From: Xanthomonas boreopolis
GTDB lineage: Bacteria > Pseudomonadota > Gammaproteobacteria > Xanthomonadales > Xanthomonadaceae
Reading direction: 5' to 3'
NCBI GenBank assembly: GCA_014654535.1
Contig: BNBA01000009.1
Span: 1-64,000 of the forward strand
Length of the DNA: 64,000 bases
Part shown: piece by piece, positions 38,173-47,569 of the stretch
Numbering within the stretch: the stretch's first letter is position 1
How the letters are laid out: every line of letters begins with the position of its first letter
The notes under the pieces: model-generated
Databases searched by the model: none
What the model was told of the DNA's origin: nothing
What the model saw: only the letters and a program-made list of their open reading frames with translations
Made by a program: the position numbers and the translations under genes

Positions 38173-41100
38173 ATGACCACGTCCCGCTTCGTTCATCTTC
38201 ATATCCACACCGAATTCTCGATGGCGGATTCCACGATCCGCGTGCCCGAGAAACCGGACCAGGCCGATCCCAAGAAGGCCAAGCAGGCCAACCTGCTCAG
38301 CCGCGCCGTCGAACTCGACCTGCCCGCCCTGGCGGTCACCGACCTGAACAACATGTTCGCGCTGGTGAAGTTCTACAAGGCGGCCGAAAGCGTGGGCATC
38401 AAGCCGATCGCCGGCGCCGACGTGATGATCGCCACACCCGACCAGGCCCCGTGGCGGCTGACGCTGCTGTGCCGCGATCGCGAGGGCTACCTGAGCCTGT
38501 CGCGGCTGATCTCGCGCGCCTGGCTCGAAGGGCATCGTCCCGAGGGCGGCGTGGCCGTGCACCCGGAGTGGCTCGCCGAGCACCACCACAACCTGTTCGC
38601 GCTCGCCGGGCGCGAGAGCCTGGCCGGCCGGCTGTTCGCCGAAGGCCGGCACGACCTGGCCGAACAGAGCCTGGCCGATTGGCAGCGCGTGTTCGGCGAC
38701 GGCCTGCACCTTGAGCTGACCCGCACCGGCCGCGACGGCGAGGAGGCGTTCAACCGCTTCGCCCTGCATGCCGCGGGCACGCGCGGCCTGCCGGTGGTGG
38801 CCAGCAACGACGTGCGCTTCCTGCACGAGAAGGACTTCGACGCGCACGAGGCGCGCGTGTGCATCGCCTCCGGCCGCGTGCTCGACGACCCCAAGCGGCC
38901 GCGCGAGTACAGCCCGGAGCAGTACCTGAAGTCGTCCGAGCAGATGTGCGAGCTGTTCGCCGACATCCCCGACGCGATCGACAACACGCTCGAGCTGGCC
39001 AAGCGCTGCAACATCGAGATGCGCCTGGGCACCTACTTCCTGCCCAAGTACCCGGTGCCCGACGACGAGACGCTGGACACCTGGATCCAGAAGCAGTCGC
39101 GCGAGGGCCTGGAGGAACGCCTGCAGAAGAACCCGCTGGCGCCGGGCAAGACCCGCGAGGACTACTTCGAGCGGCTCGAATTCGAGCTCGACACCATCAT
39201 CAAGATGGGGTTCCCCGGCTACTTCCTGATCGTGGCGGACTTCATCCAGTGGGGCAAGAACCACGGCATCCCGATCGGGCCGGGCCGCGGTTCCGGCGCC
39301 GGTTCGCTGGTGGCGTGGGCCCTGAAGATCACCGACCTGGACCCGCTGCCGTACAACCTGCTGTTCGAGCGCTTCCTCAATCCCGAGCGCGTGTCGATGC
39401 CGGACTTCGACATCGACTTCTGCATGGACCGCCGCGACGAGGTGATCGACTACGTCGCGCGCAAGTACGGCCGCGAGCGCGTCAGCCAGATCATCACCTA
39501 CGGCACCATGGCCGCCAAGGCGGTGGTGCGCGACGCCGGCCGCGTGCTGGGCTTCCCGTACGGCCTGGTGGACGGCGTCGCCAAGCTGGTCCCCAACATC
39601 CTCGGCATCACGCTCAAGGATGCGATGGGCGAAGGCAAGGACAGCGAGATGGCCTCGCCCGAGCTGATCCAGCGCTACCAGAACGAGGACGACGTCCGCG
39701 ACCTGATCGACCTGGCGCGCCAGCTCGAGGACCTGACCCGCAACGCCGGCAAGCACGCCGGCGGCGTGGTGATCGCCCCGGAGCCGCTGACCGAGTTCTG
39801 CCCGCTGTTCGCCGAACACGACGAGGGCGGGCGCGGCAAGAACCCGGTCACCCAGTTCGACAAGAACGACGTGGAAGAAGTCGGCCTGGTGAAGTTCGAC
39901 TTCCTCGGCCTGCGCACGCTGACGATCATCGACTGGGCGGTGAAGGCGATCAACCGGCGCCATGCGCGCGCCGGCATCCCGCCGATCGACATCGCCGCGA
40001 TCCCGCTCGACGACCCGGCCACCTACAAGGACATCTTCGCCTCGGGCAACACCGGCGCGGTGTTCCAGTTCGAATCCTCGGGCATGCGCCGCCTGCTCAA
40101 GGACGCGCGCCCGGACCGCTTCGAGGACCTGATCGCGCTGGTGTCGCTGTACCGCCCGGGCCCGATGGACCTGATCCCGGACTTCAACGCGCGCAAGCAC
40201 GGCCAGCAGGAGATCATCTATCCCGACCCGCGCACCGAAGCGATCCTGAAGGACACCTACGGGATCATGGTGTACCAGGAGCAGGTGATGCAGATGGCGC
40301 AGATCGTCGGCGGCTACTCGCTCGGCGGCGCCGACCTGCTGCGCCGCGCGATGGGCAAGAAGGTGCCGGCCGAGATGGCCAAGCACCGCGAGATCTTCCG
40401 CGAGGGCGCGGCCAAGGGTGGCGTGGACGCGGCCAAGGCCGACGAGATCTTCGACCTGATGGAGAAGTTCGCCGGCTACGGCTTCAACAAGTCGCACGCC
40501 GCCGCCTACGCGCTGGTCAGCTACCAGACCGCCTGGCTCAAGCGCCACTATCCGGCCGAGTTCATGGCCGCGACCCTGTCTTCGGACATGGACAACACCG
40601 ACAAGGTGGTCGGCTTCCTCGACGAGGCGCGCAACCTCAACCTGCAGGTGCTGCCGCCGCGCGTCAACGAATCGGCCTACATGTTCGAGGCCGCCAACGC
40701 GGACACCATCCGCTACGGCATCGGCGCGATCAAGGGCGTCGGCCGCGGCGCCTGCGAGGCGATCGTCGAGGAGCGCCAGCGCGGCGGCGAGTACACCTCG
40801 CTGCTGGATTTCTGCACGCGGGTGGATTCGTCCAAGCTCAACCGGCGCACGCTCGAGGCGATGATCAACGCCGGCGCGCTGGACGGGCTGGGCAAGAACC
40901 GCGCCTCGCTGATGCTGCAGCTGCCGGAAGTGCTCAAGGCCACCGACCAGATGGCCAAGGAGCGCGAGTCCGGGCAGAACTCGCTGTTCGGCGGCCCCGA
41001 CCTGTCGGCGCCGGCGATCCACCTGGAGCTGCCGGAAAGCAAGGAATGGCCGCTCGCGCAGGTATTGAACGGCGAACGCGAGACGCTCGGGCTGTACCTG

Positions 41101-41760
41101 AGCGGCCATCCGTTCGACCCGTATCGCGAGGAAGTGAAGGAGCTGGTCGGCTGCGACCTGGGCGCCCTGGAGAAGATCGTCGCCTCACAGCAGCGCGGCG
41201 GCGGGGGCGGCGACGGCGAGAAGCGCGCCTGGCGCCCGGAGGTCAACGCCGTCCTGGCCGGCATGGTGGTCGGCGTGCGCCGCAAGGGCGACAGCCAGGT
41301 GTTCGTGCAGTTGGAGGACGGCCGGGGCCGGGTGGAATGCTCGGCGTTCTCCGATGCGATGGCCGAGTTCGGCGACCTGCTGACCCGCGACCGCATCCTG
41401 ATCGTGCGCGGCGGCCTGCGCGAGGACGAATTCAACGGCGGCTACAGCCTGCGCATCCGCCAGTGCTGGGATTACGAGCAGATCTGCGCCCAGCACGCCC
41501 AGCGCCTGATGCTGCGGCTGGACCTGCGCGACCGCCAGGCCTGGCAGCGCATCGATGCCCTGCTCGCCCGCCACCGCCCCGGACGCACGCCGCTGCGGCT
41601 GGACCTGCTGCTGCGCTCGCCCAAGGGCGGCGTGGCCGGCATGCTGGACCTGAACGGCAGCGGCTCGGTCCGGGTCGATCCGCAGCTGATCGACGCCCTG
41701 CGCGGCGACCCGGCGGTACGCGCGCTCAAGGTCAAGTACAACCCGCCGTGGGCGCAATGA
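38173..41760 (+). CDS. dnaE: DNA polymerase III alpha subunit
   Basis: 1195 residues (E. coli 1160). Replicative polymerase: N-terminal PHP domain (FVHLHIHTEFSMADS), palm domain with Asp411 and Asp413 in PDFDIDFCMDRRDEV, LYRPGPMDLIPDF, little-finger domain, helix-hairpin-helix (IRYGIGAIKGVG), and a C-terminal OB fold (VNAVLAGMVVGVRRKGDSQVFVQLEDGRG). Essential replisome enzyme; part of the lpx-rnhB-dnaE-accA run. Confidence 0.97.
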   Translation: MTTSRFVHLHIHTEFSMADSTIRVPEKPDQADPKKAKQANLLSRAVELDLPALAVTDLNNMFALVKFYKAAESVGIKPIAGADVMIATPDQAPWRLTLLCRDREGYLSLSRLISRAWLEGHRPEGGVAVHPEWLAEHHHNLFALAGRESLAGRLFAEGRHDLAEQSLADWQRVFGDGLHLELTRTGRDGEEAFNRFALHAAGTRGLPVVASNDVRFLHEKDFDAHEARVCIASGRVLDDPKRPREYSPEQYLKSSEQMCELFADIPDAIDNTLELAKRCNIEMRLGTYFLPKYPVPDDETLDTWIQKQSREGLEERLQKNPLAPGKTREDYFERLEFELDTIIKMGFPGYFLIVADFIQWGKNHGIPIGPGRGSGAGSLVAWALKITDLDPLPYNLLFERFLNPERVSMPDFDIDFCMDRRDEVIDYVARKYGRERVSQIITYGTMAAKAVVRDAGRVLGFPYGLVDGVAKLVPNILGITLKDAMGEGKDSEMASPELIQRYQNEDDVRDLIDLARQLEDLTRNAGKHAGGVVIAPEPLTEFCPLFAEHDEGGRGKNPVTQFDKNDVEEVGLVKFDFLGLRTLTIIDWAVKAINRRHARAGIPPIDIAAIPLDDPATYKDIFASGNTGAVFQFESSGMRRLLKDARPDRFEDLIALVSLYRPGPMDLIPDFNARKHGQQEIIYPDPRTEAILKDTYGIMVYQEQVMQMAQIVGGYSLGGADLLRRAMGKKVPAEMAKHREIFREGAAKGGVDAAKADEIFDLMEKFAGYGFNKSHAAAYALVSYQTAWLKRHYPAEFMAATLSSDMDNTDKVVGFLDEARNLNLQVLPPRVNESAYMFEAANADTIRYGIGAIKGVGRGACEAIVEERQRGGEYTSLLDFCTRVDSSKLNRRTLEAMINAGALDGLGKNRASLMLQLPEVLKATDQMAKERESGQNSLFGGPDLSAPAIHLELPESKEWPLAQVLNGERETLGLYLSGHPFDPYREEVKELVGCDLGALEKIVASQQRGGGGGDGEKRAWRPEVNAVLAGMVVGVRRKGDSQVFVQLEDGRGRVECSAFSDAMAEFGDLLTRDRILIVRGGLREDEFNGGYSLRIRQCWDYEQICAQHAQRLMLRLDLRDRQAWQRIDALLARHRPGRTPLRLDLLLRSPKGGVAGMLDLNGSGSVRVDPQLIDALRGDPAVRALKVKYNPPWAQ

Positions 41761-41946
41761 AAGGCCGCCTCCCGTTCCGGGCGAGGCCGGCCGGCGTCTC
41801 AGCAATCCGCGAGACCATGCCGTCCGAAGTGGCACGGGCGCGGCCCGCGAAGCGCCGGCCGCGCCGCATGAATGCGTAAAGGCGCCGTACACACCCCCGG
41901 GCGCACACTGCGCTCTCGGACCCATGACGGCCTAGGACTCCCCACC

Positions 41947-42717
41947 ATGAAAGCCCTGCTCGCCGCTCCGCTGGTCGTTGCCCTGCTCGCAGGCTGCAGC
42001 GCCGCCCCGAAAGCCTACGAGATCGACAACCCGACCGCTTCCGCCATCACGGTGACCGTGGACGGCACCGAGCACCGCGTGCCGGCCGGCGGCTCGGTCG
42101 CCCTGCAGCTGGACGCGGGCGCCCATACCCTGCACACCGATGCGCTGGGCGACATCAACTTCCTGGTGTCCTCGGCCGACCGCGGCGGGCTGATCAACCC
42201 GACCCGCAGCGCCTACGTCATCGCGAGCACCACCTCGCCCTCGCACGAGCCGGTGGTGAGCCGCTTCGACGACGCCCACCCGGGCGTCACCCTCGAAGGG
42301 ACCACCTACGAAGGCCCGTACCGCCTGAACGACGAACTGATCATCAACCGCAGCTGGCGCGCCGGCGTGCACGATGCGCCGCCAGTCGGCCGCGCCCGTG
42401 CGGACGATGCGCTGGCCGATGCCAAGATCTTCGCCGCGCGCGATTTCGTGAGCTACTACCAGCACGTGGTCGAAGGCCCCAGCACCTTCTCCTACGTGGT
42501 GAACCCCGGCATGCCGTCGCCGACCTACCTGACGGCGCTGGAGGATGCCGGCCTGCCGAGCCTGGCGCCGGTCCTGGCCTACGACACCGGCGAGTTGCGC
42601 CGCGTCTACACCGCCTACCTGGGCTCGTTCGAGCCGGCGCTGCCGAGCCGCGATGCCGGCACCCGCCTGGTCTACGTGCAGCCCGGCGCTTCGCGCCACG
42701 CCGCCCAGCGGCAGTAA
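41947..42717 (+). CDS. Putative lipoprotein, unknown function
   Basis: 256 residues beginning MKALLAAPLVVALLAGCSAAP: lipoprotein signal with lipobox LLAGC, Cys18 as the lipid site. The following segment (YEIDNPTASAITVTVDGTEHRVPAGGSVALQLDAGAHTL) resembles beta-sandwich regions of surface lipoproteins; no family is recognised beyond this. It separates dnaE from accA, which are adjacent in many gammaproteobacteria. Frame open 25 codons upstream but ATG 41947 begins the signal peptide. Confidence 0.75.
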   Translation: MKALLAAPLVVALLAGCSAAPKAYEIDNPTASAITVTVDGTEHRVPAGGSVALQLDAGAHTLHTDALGDINFLVSSADRGGLINPTRSAYVIASTTSPSHEPVVSRFDDAHPGVTLEGTTYEGPYRLNDELIINRSWRAGVHDAPPVGRARADDALADAKIFAARDFVSYYQHVVEGPSTFSYVVNPGMPSPTYLTALEDAGLPSLAPVLAYDTGELRRVYTAYLGSFEPALPSRDAGTRLVYVQPGASRHAAQRQ

Positions 42718-42730
42718 AGCGCTCGTCCCG

Positions 42731-42756
42731 AAGCCCGGCCAAGCGCCGGGGTTTTT
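42731..42756 (+). terminator. Terminator after the lipoprotein gene
   Basis: AAGCCCGGC CAAGC GCCGGGGTTTTTC: a hairpin with one mismatch and a T5 run, 14 bp after the stop. Confidence 0.75.
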
Positions 42757-42827
42757 CGTTGGGATCCTTCGCGTTCGATCGGAACCTGCGTCCTGGGTCG
42801 TCATGCGCCCGATGCAGTCTGCTCCTC

Positions 42828-42850
42828 GTGGGAGGGACTTCAGTCCCGAC
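42828..42850 (+). repeat. Single arm of the TGTGGGAGGGACTTCAGTCC repeat
   Basis: GTGGGAGGGACTTCAGTCCC GAC matches one arm of the element at 13157-13224 without the partner arm. The arm itself contains the small palindrome GGGACTTCAGTCCC. The remainder of the 273-bp gap before accA holds a likely -10 (TACACT, 42955-42960). Confidence 0.7.
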
Positions 42851-42990
42851 GGGCGGTATCGGCCAAGCGTCCTCCTTGGGTCTTCGGCGGCCGGAGCTCG
42901 ACCGTTTCCGGCATCGATCCGCACCGGGGCGTACGGGCCGCGACGGAGCATTCGGCTACACTTCGCCCCTTTGGTTCCTCACGGCGTCCC

Positions 42991-43950
42991 ATGAATCCGA
43001 ACTACCTCGACTTCGAGCAACCCATCGCCGACCTGGAAGCCAAGATCCAGGAGCTGCGCAACGCCAGCACCGGCCCGGCGGTCAACGTGGAGGTCGAAGT
43101 GCGTGCCCTGCAGGACAAGCTGCGGCTGCGCACCGCCCAGATCTTCCGCGATCTCTCGGCCTGGCAGGTCTCGCAGCTGGCGCGCCATCCGCAGCGCCCG
43201 TATACGCTGGACTACCTGCGGGTCATGTGCGACGAGTTCCAGGAACTGGCCGGCGACCGCGCCTTTGCCGACGACAAGGCCATCGTCGGCGGCCTGGCCC
43301 GCATCGCCGGCCGCCCGGTGGTGGTGATCGGCCACCAGAAGGGCCGCGACACCAAGGAGAAGATCCGCCGCAACTTCGGCATGCCCAAGCCGGAGGGCTA
43401 CCGCAAGGCGCTGCGCCTGATGAAGCTGGCCGAGCGCTTCCGGCTGCCGCTGCTGACCTTCATCGACACCGCCGGCGCCTGGCCGGGCATCGATGCCGAG
43501 GAGCGCGGCCAGTCCGAGGCGATCGCGCGCAACCTGATCGAGATGGCCGAGCTGAAGATCCCGGTGATCTGCACCGTGATCGGCGAAGGTGGCTCGGGCG
43601 GCGCGCTGGCGATCGGCGTCGGCGACCGCACCCTGATGCTCGAGTACGGCACCTATTCGGTGATCAGCCCGGAAGGCTGCGCCTCGATCCTGTGGAAGGA
43701 CGCGGCCAAGGCCAAGGATGCCGCCGAACAGCTCGGCCTGACCGCCAAGCGCCTGAAGGACCTGGGCCTGGTCGACAAGGTCGTGCGCGAGCCCACCGGC
43801 GGCGCGCATCGCAATCCGACCCAGATGGCCAAGCGCCTCAAGGCGGTGCTGCTCAACGAACTGGACGCGCTGGAGAAGATCCCCGTGGACCAGCTGCTGG
43901 AAAAGCGCTACGAGCGCCTGCGCGGCTACGGGGCGTACGAGGCGGCGTGA
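42991..43950 (+). CDS. accA: Acetyl-CoA carboxylase carboxyltransferase subunit alpha
   Basis: 319 residues, the E. coli length. With AccD transfers the carboxyl from biotin to acetyl-CoA, the first step of fatty-acid synthesis. [19 protein letters not shown] at the N-terminus; crotonase-type oxyanion segments [40 protein letters not shown]. Confidence 0.97.
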   Translation: MNPNYLDFEQPIADLEAKIQELRNASTGPAVNVEVEVRALQDKLRLRTAQIFRDLSAWQVSQLARHPQRPYTLDYLRVMCDEFQELAGDRAFADDKAIVGGLARIAGRPVVVIGHQKGRDTKEKIRRNFGMPKPEGYRKALRLMKLAERFRLPLLTFIDTAGAWPGIDAEERGQSEAIARNLIEMAELKIPVICTVIGEGGSGGALAIGVGDRTLMLEYGTYSVISPEGCASILWKDAAKAKDAAEQLGLTAKRLKDLGLVDKVVREPTGGAHRNPTQMAKRLKAVLLNELDALEKIPVDQLLEKRYERLRGYGAYEAA

Positions 43951-43980
43951 GGAGCCGCGATGGCTGGTTCGTAATGGGGA

Positions 43981-44021
43981 ATCCGCAAAAGCGGCATGGC
44001 TGGCACGCCGCTTTTGCGGAT
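43981..44021. terminator. Hairpin between convergent accA and hemJ
   Basis: ATCCGCAAAAGCGGC (43981-43995) pairs perfectly over 15 bp with GCCGCTTTTGCGGAT (44007-44021) around an 11-nt loop. Placed 30 bp after accA and 22 bp after the end of the minus-strand gene, so it can act on both. Confidence 0.65.
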
Positions 44022-44043
44022 CGCGAATGCCCCATCACGGCCG

Positions 44044-44496
44044 TCAAAACGGCTTGAACAGCACCAGCCAGATGATCGCCACCAGCGCCAGCAGGGGCAG
44101 TTCGTTGAACAGGCGCAGCGTGCGCGAGCCCGGCAGCGGCTTGCCCTGCTCGGCGCCCTTCAGCCAGCGCCCGGTGAAGACGTAATAGGCCAGGATCGCC
44201 ACCACCAGCGCGAGCTTGGCGTGCAGCCAACCGGTGCCCGGGCCGACCATGGTCGGGAAATCCGGGATGAAGCGGTATCCCAGCCATAGCACCGCCCCCA
44301 GCGCCACCGCCAGGCCGAACATGTTGTGGCCGAAGCGGTACAGCCTGCGGCCCATCAGGACCAGCCGCGCGCGCACGTCGGCCTGCCCTTCCGTTTCGGC
44401 GATGTTGACCAGGATGCGCGGCAGGTAGAACACCGCCGCCATCCAGGCGATCACGAACAGCAGGTGGAAGGTCTTGATCCACAGGTACAGGGTCAT
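44044..44496 (-). CDS. hemJ: HemJ-like protoporphyrinogen oxidase (CopD/UPF0093 family)
   Basis: 150 residues, four membrane helices. The conserved WIKTFHLLFVIAWMAAVFYLPRILV and GWLHAKLALVV segments carry the His and Lys that are invariant in HemJ, which oxidises protoporphyrinogen IX in bacteria lacking HemG/HemY. Identification by family pattern; the wider CopD group includes copper-related proteins. Start ATG 44496. Confidence 0.82.
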   Translation of the reverse strand: MTLYLWIKTFHLLFVIAWMAAVFYLPRILVNIAETEGQADVRARLVLMGRRLYRFGHNMFGLAVALGAVLWLGYRFIPDFPTMVGPGTGWLHAKLALVVAILAYYVFTGRWLKGAEQGKPLPGSRTLRLFNELPLLALVAIIWLVLFKPF

Positions 44497-44569
44497 GCGC
44501 TGGCTCCGCGGCTCGCGTGTAGGATGGCGCGCATTTTCACCGATCCGGCCAGGCGAAACACCGTACGCG

Positions 44570-45160
44570 ATGGACAAGACCTACGACCGCGACTACTTCC
44601 GGCATTGGTACGGCAAGGCCGGCCTGCACGACCGGGCGCGCCTGCGACGCAAGGTCGCACTGGCCGTCGCGCAGGCCGAGCACTACCTGGAACGCCCGAT
44701 CCGCAGCGTGCTCGACATCGGGTGCGGCGAAGGCGCGTGGCGCGCGCCGCTGCGGGAGTTGCGCCCGCGCGCCAGCTACCTCGGCTTCGACGGCAGCGAG
44801 TACGCGGTGCGCCGCTACGGCCGCAGCCGCAACGTGCACTTGGCGCGCTTCGGCGATTTCGCCTGGCTGCGCCCGTGTGCGCCGGTCGACCTGCTGGTCT
44901 GCTCGGACGTGCTGCATTACGTGCCCAGCCGCGAACTGGCGCAGGGCCTGCCGGGCCTGGCCGAGCTGTGCGGCGGCGTGGCGTTCCTGGAACTGTTCAC
45001 GGCCGAGGACGAGTTCGAGGGCGACCATGCCGGTTTCCAGGCGCGGCCCGCGCGCTGGTATCGCTCCCGTTTCGCCAAGGCGGGGTTCACCGCGGTCGGC
45101 TCGCACTGCTGGCTGTCTCCGGCGCTCGACGGGCATGCGTCGGCGCTGGAAAAGGCTTGA
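44570..45160 (+). CDS. Class I SAM-dependent methyltransferase
   Basis: 196 residues. Motif I VLDIGCGEG at about residue 48-56, motif II LGFDGSEYAV, motif IV DLLVCSDVLHYV. Small Methyltransf_11/12-type fold; the substrate is unknown. Divergent from hemJ. The frame is open 32 codons upstream, but the domain is complete from ATG 44570. Confidence 0.82.
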   Translation: MDKTYDRDYFRHWYGKAGLHDRARLRRKVALAVAQAEHYLERPIRSVLDIGCGEGAWRAPLRELRPRASYLGFDGSEYAVRRYGRSRNVHLARFGDFAWLRPCAPVDLLVCSDVLHYVPSRELAQGLPGLAELCGGVAFLELFTAEDEFEGDHAGFQARPARWYRSRFAKAGFTAVGSHCWLSPALDGHASALEKA

Positions 45161-45251
45161 ACCCCTTCCCGCGCCTGCAAAGCAGGAAAACCCCATTAAG
45201 GTGCAAATGCGCCAATTCGGGTATGCTGCACGGCAGCAAACCGCCAGACGG

Positions 45252-46580
45252 ATGGGTGACGTGCTTTACCAATTGCATGAGCTGACCCGTAATCTGCTTG
45301 CCCCGTGGGTCCACCAGGCCCAGGCCAACGCCAAGATGTTCTCCAGTCCGGACAGCCTGTGGGCCACCCTGCCCGGCGCGGACCGCCTGGCCGCCAGCAA
45401 CGAGCTGCTGCATCGCCTCACCAAGGACTACGAGAAGCCGGCCTGGGCGCTGGACGACGTCGAGGTCGACGGCCATTCGCTGCCGATCATCGAGCGCGAG
45501 GTGCTGACCAAGCCGTTCTGCCGCCTGCTGCGCTTCAAGCGCTTCAGCGACGACCCGGCATTGATGGCGCGGATGAAGCAGCAGCCCGCCGTGCTGGTGG
45601 TGGCGCCGCTGTCGGGCCATCACGCCACGCTGCTGCGCGACACCGTGCGCACCCTGCTGCGCGACCACAAGGTCTACGTGACCGATTGGGTGGACGCGCG
45701 CATGGTGCCGGTCGAGGAAGGCGATTTCAGCCTCGAGGACTACATCGCCTACGTCCGGGAATTCATCCGCCACATCGGCGAGCACCAGCCGCGCCTGCAC
45801 GTGATGAGCGTGTGCCAGCCGACGGTGCCGGTGCTGGCGGCGGTGTCGCTGATGGCCGCGCAGGGCGAACGCACGCCGGAGTCGCTGGTGATGATGGGCG
45901 GGCCGATCGATGCGCGCTGCAGCCCCACCGCGGTCAACAACCTCGCCACCCGCAATCCGATCGAGTGGTTCGAGAACAACGTCATCCACACCGTGCCCTA
46001 CCCCTATCCCGGCCATGGCCGGCAGGTGTATCCCGGCTTCCTGCAGCATGCCGGTTTCCTGGCGATGAATCCCAGCCGGCACGTGATGTCGCACTGGGAC
46101 TTCTACACCAACCTGGTCAAGGGCGACCTGGAGGACGCGCAGGCGCACCGGCGCTTCTACGACGAGTACAACGCCGTGCTCGACATGCCGGCGCGCTACT
46201 ACCTCGACACGATCCGCGTGGTGTTCCAGGAATTCCTGCTGCCGCGCGGCAAGTGGAAGGTCGGCGGGCAGTTGGTCAAGCCGTCGGCGATCCGCAACAC
46301 CGCGCTGCTGAGCATCGAGGGCGAACTGGACGACATCGCCGGGCTCGGCCAGACCGAAGCCGCGCATGCGCTGTGCACCGGCATCGACGAAGCCGACCGC
46401 AAGCACCTGGTGGTGGAAGGCGCCGGCCATTACGGCATCTTCAGCGGGCGCCGCTGGCGCGAGATCGTCTACCCGCAGGTGCGCGAGTTCATCGCCCGCT
46501 ACGATGCGGTGCCGGTCAGCCAGCGCCGTGGCTCGGCGGGCGCGAAGGTCACCCCGCTGCGGCGCAGGCGCGGCGCCTGA
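45252..46580 (+). CDS. phaZ: Intracellular polyhydroxyalkanoate depolymerase
   Basis: 442 residues, alpha/beta-hydrolase of the intracellular PhaZ family that degrades native PHB granules. The nucleophile is a cysteine, Cys188 in HVMSVCQPTVP, as in Ralstonia PhaZ1 (Cys183), instead of the lipase-box Ser; an acidic residue and the His in VEGAGHYGIFSGRRWR complete the likely triad. MGDVLYQLHELTRN matches the family start; an ATG 15 codons upstream (45207) is also open. No pha synthesis genes are in the window. Confidence 0.88.
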   Translation: MGDVLYQLHELTRNLLAPWVHQAQANAKMFSSPDSLWATLPGADRLAASNELLHRLTKDYEKPAWALDDVEVDGHSLPIIEREVLTKPFCRLLRFKRFSDDPALMARMKQQPAVLVVAPLSGHHATLLRDTVRTLLRDHKVYVTDWVDARMVPVEEGDFSLEDYIAYVREFIRHIGEHQPRLHVMSVCQPTVPVLAAVSLMAAQGERTPESLVMMGGPIDARCSPTAVNNLATRNPIEWFENNVIHTVPYPYPGHGRQVYPGFLQHAGFLAMNPSRHVMSHWDFYTNLVKGDLEDAQAHRRFYDEYNAVLDMPARYYLDTIRVVFQEFLLPRGKWKVGGQLVKPSAIRNTALLSIEGELDDIAGLGQTEAAHALCTGIDEADRKHLVVEGAGHYGIFSGRRWREIVYPQVREFIARYDAVPVSQRRGSAGAKVTPLRRRRGA

Positions 46581-46582
46581 CG

Positions 46583-46594
46583 CCCCCCCCCCCC
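46583..46594 (+). repeat. Homopolymer of 12 C
   Basis: Twelve consecutive C two bases after the phaZ stop codon. It is intergenic, so length changes would not alter a protein, but it is close to the terminator at 46611-46638 and the count may be a sequencing artefact. Confidence 0.8.
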
Positions 46595-46610
46595 GCTGTA
46601 CGGGAACGCT

Positions 46611-46638
46611 CGAACGCCGCGGTCGCCCGCGGCGTTCG
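46611..46638. terminator. Hairpin between convergent phaZ and the HAAS gene
   Basis: CGAACGCCGCGG and CCGCGGCGTTCG form a perfect 12-bp stem with a TCGC loop, followed by CGTTTCG. Serves as transcription end for phaZ and possibly the minus-strand gene ending at 46658. Confidence 0.65.
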
Positions 46639-46657
46639 CGTTTCGCGGCGGCCCGCG

Positions 46658-47569
46658 TCAATTGCCGCGCACGAGCAGGTGCTTGGCGAACAGGCCGTGC
46701 ACGTGCCCGAGCAGGCGCACCAGGTGCAGCGTGGCGAACAGCATCAGCACGCCGGCCAGGGCCATGGGGATCGAGAGCCAGGGCGCGTCCGCGGCCAGGT
46801 TCCAGTCGTCGACGTAGATGCCCGTGTGGCCCGGCGCCAGCAACGCCAGGGGACTCAGCAACAGGGCCAGCGAGCACACCGTGAGGACCGTCGTCACCGT
46901 GAAGTAGACGACGCCCAGCGGCAGCATCAGCACGAAGTACAGCAAGGTGCTCCAGGTGCGCGCGTCGGTGAACATGTCGGCGATGCGCTGCAGCCACGGC
47001 TTGGGCGGGCCGGCATGCGGCGGGCGCCGCGGCATGCGCACGCCGAGCAAGGTCTCCACGACCCGCCCTTCCACCAGCGCGAGCAGGCGCGTGGACCCGA
47101 AGAACAGCACCAGCAGCGGCAGGCCGACGATGGTGACCGACAGGCCCAGCGACAGCGAGAAGCCGGTCACCACCCAGGTGAAATAGAAGACGCCGGTCGC
47201 CAGCGCCAGCACGAGATAGAAGAGCGCGCCGTAGGTGCGCGGGTCGGCGGCGATGCCGAAGAAGCGGCCGAGCGGCGAGCGCCGTTTCGGCGGTTGCGGC
47301 GGACGCAGCGCGCGCGTCACCGTGACTTCGGTCTCGCGGTAGATCTCCGCCACTTCCTCGGGCGCGCCGTAGCTGCCGGCGACCTCGGCGATGACCTCGG
47401 CCTCGCTCTTGCCGGACTGTTCGGCCAGTTCCGAGCGCAGGTATTCCTCGGCGTCGTAGAGGGCGTCCTGGACCATCGCCGGGTCGGCGCCGGCCAGCGC
47501 CCGGCGCAGTTGCGCCAGGTATTCGGGAATCGTGGTCGGCAGCGGCCGAGGCGTGCGTTCGGTGGTCAT
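46658..47569 (-). CDS. HAAS-domain membrane sensor-like protein
   Basis: 303 residues. Residues about 12-85 form a helical HAAS-type domain (IPEYLAQLRRALAGADPAMVQDALYDAEEYLRSELAEQ...SYGAPEEVAEIYRE), followed by two repeated blocks of paired membrane helices that each begin with FFGIAADPRTYGALFYLVLALATGVFYF / MFTDARTWSTLLYFVLMLPLGVVYF (putative-sensor domain). Such proteins are typically encoded after PadR regulators; here the start overlaps the padR stop (ATGA). Function in signalling is inferred; no catalytic domain. Confidence 0.78.
   Translation of the reverse strand: MTTERTPRPLPTTIPEYLAQLRRALAGADPAMVQDALYDAEEYLRSELAEQSGKSEAEVIAEVAGSYGAPEEVAEIYRETEVTVTRALRPPQPPKRRSPLGRFFGIAADPRTYGALFYLVLALATGVFYFTWVVTGFSLSLGLSVTIVGLPLLVLFFGSTRLLALVEGRVVETLLGVRMPRRPPHAGPPKPWLQRIADMFTDARTWSTLLYFVLMLPLGVVYFTVTTVLTVCSLALLLSPLALLAPGHTGIYVDDWNLAADAPWLSIPMALAGVLMLFATLHLVRLLGHVHGLFAKHLLVRGN

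Noticed and set aside
38155..41109. 984-codon open frame antisense to dnaE
   Set aside because: Same shadow effect; dnaE in the plus strand carries all polymerase motifs.
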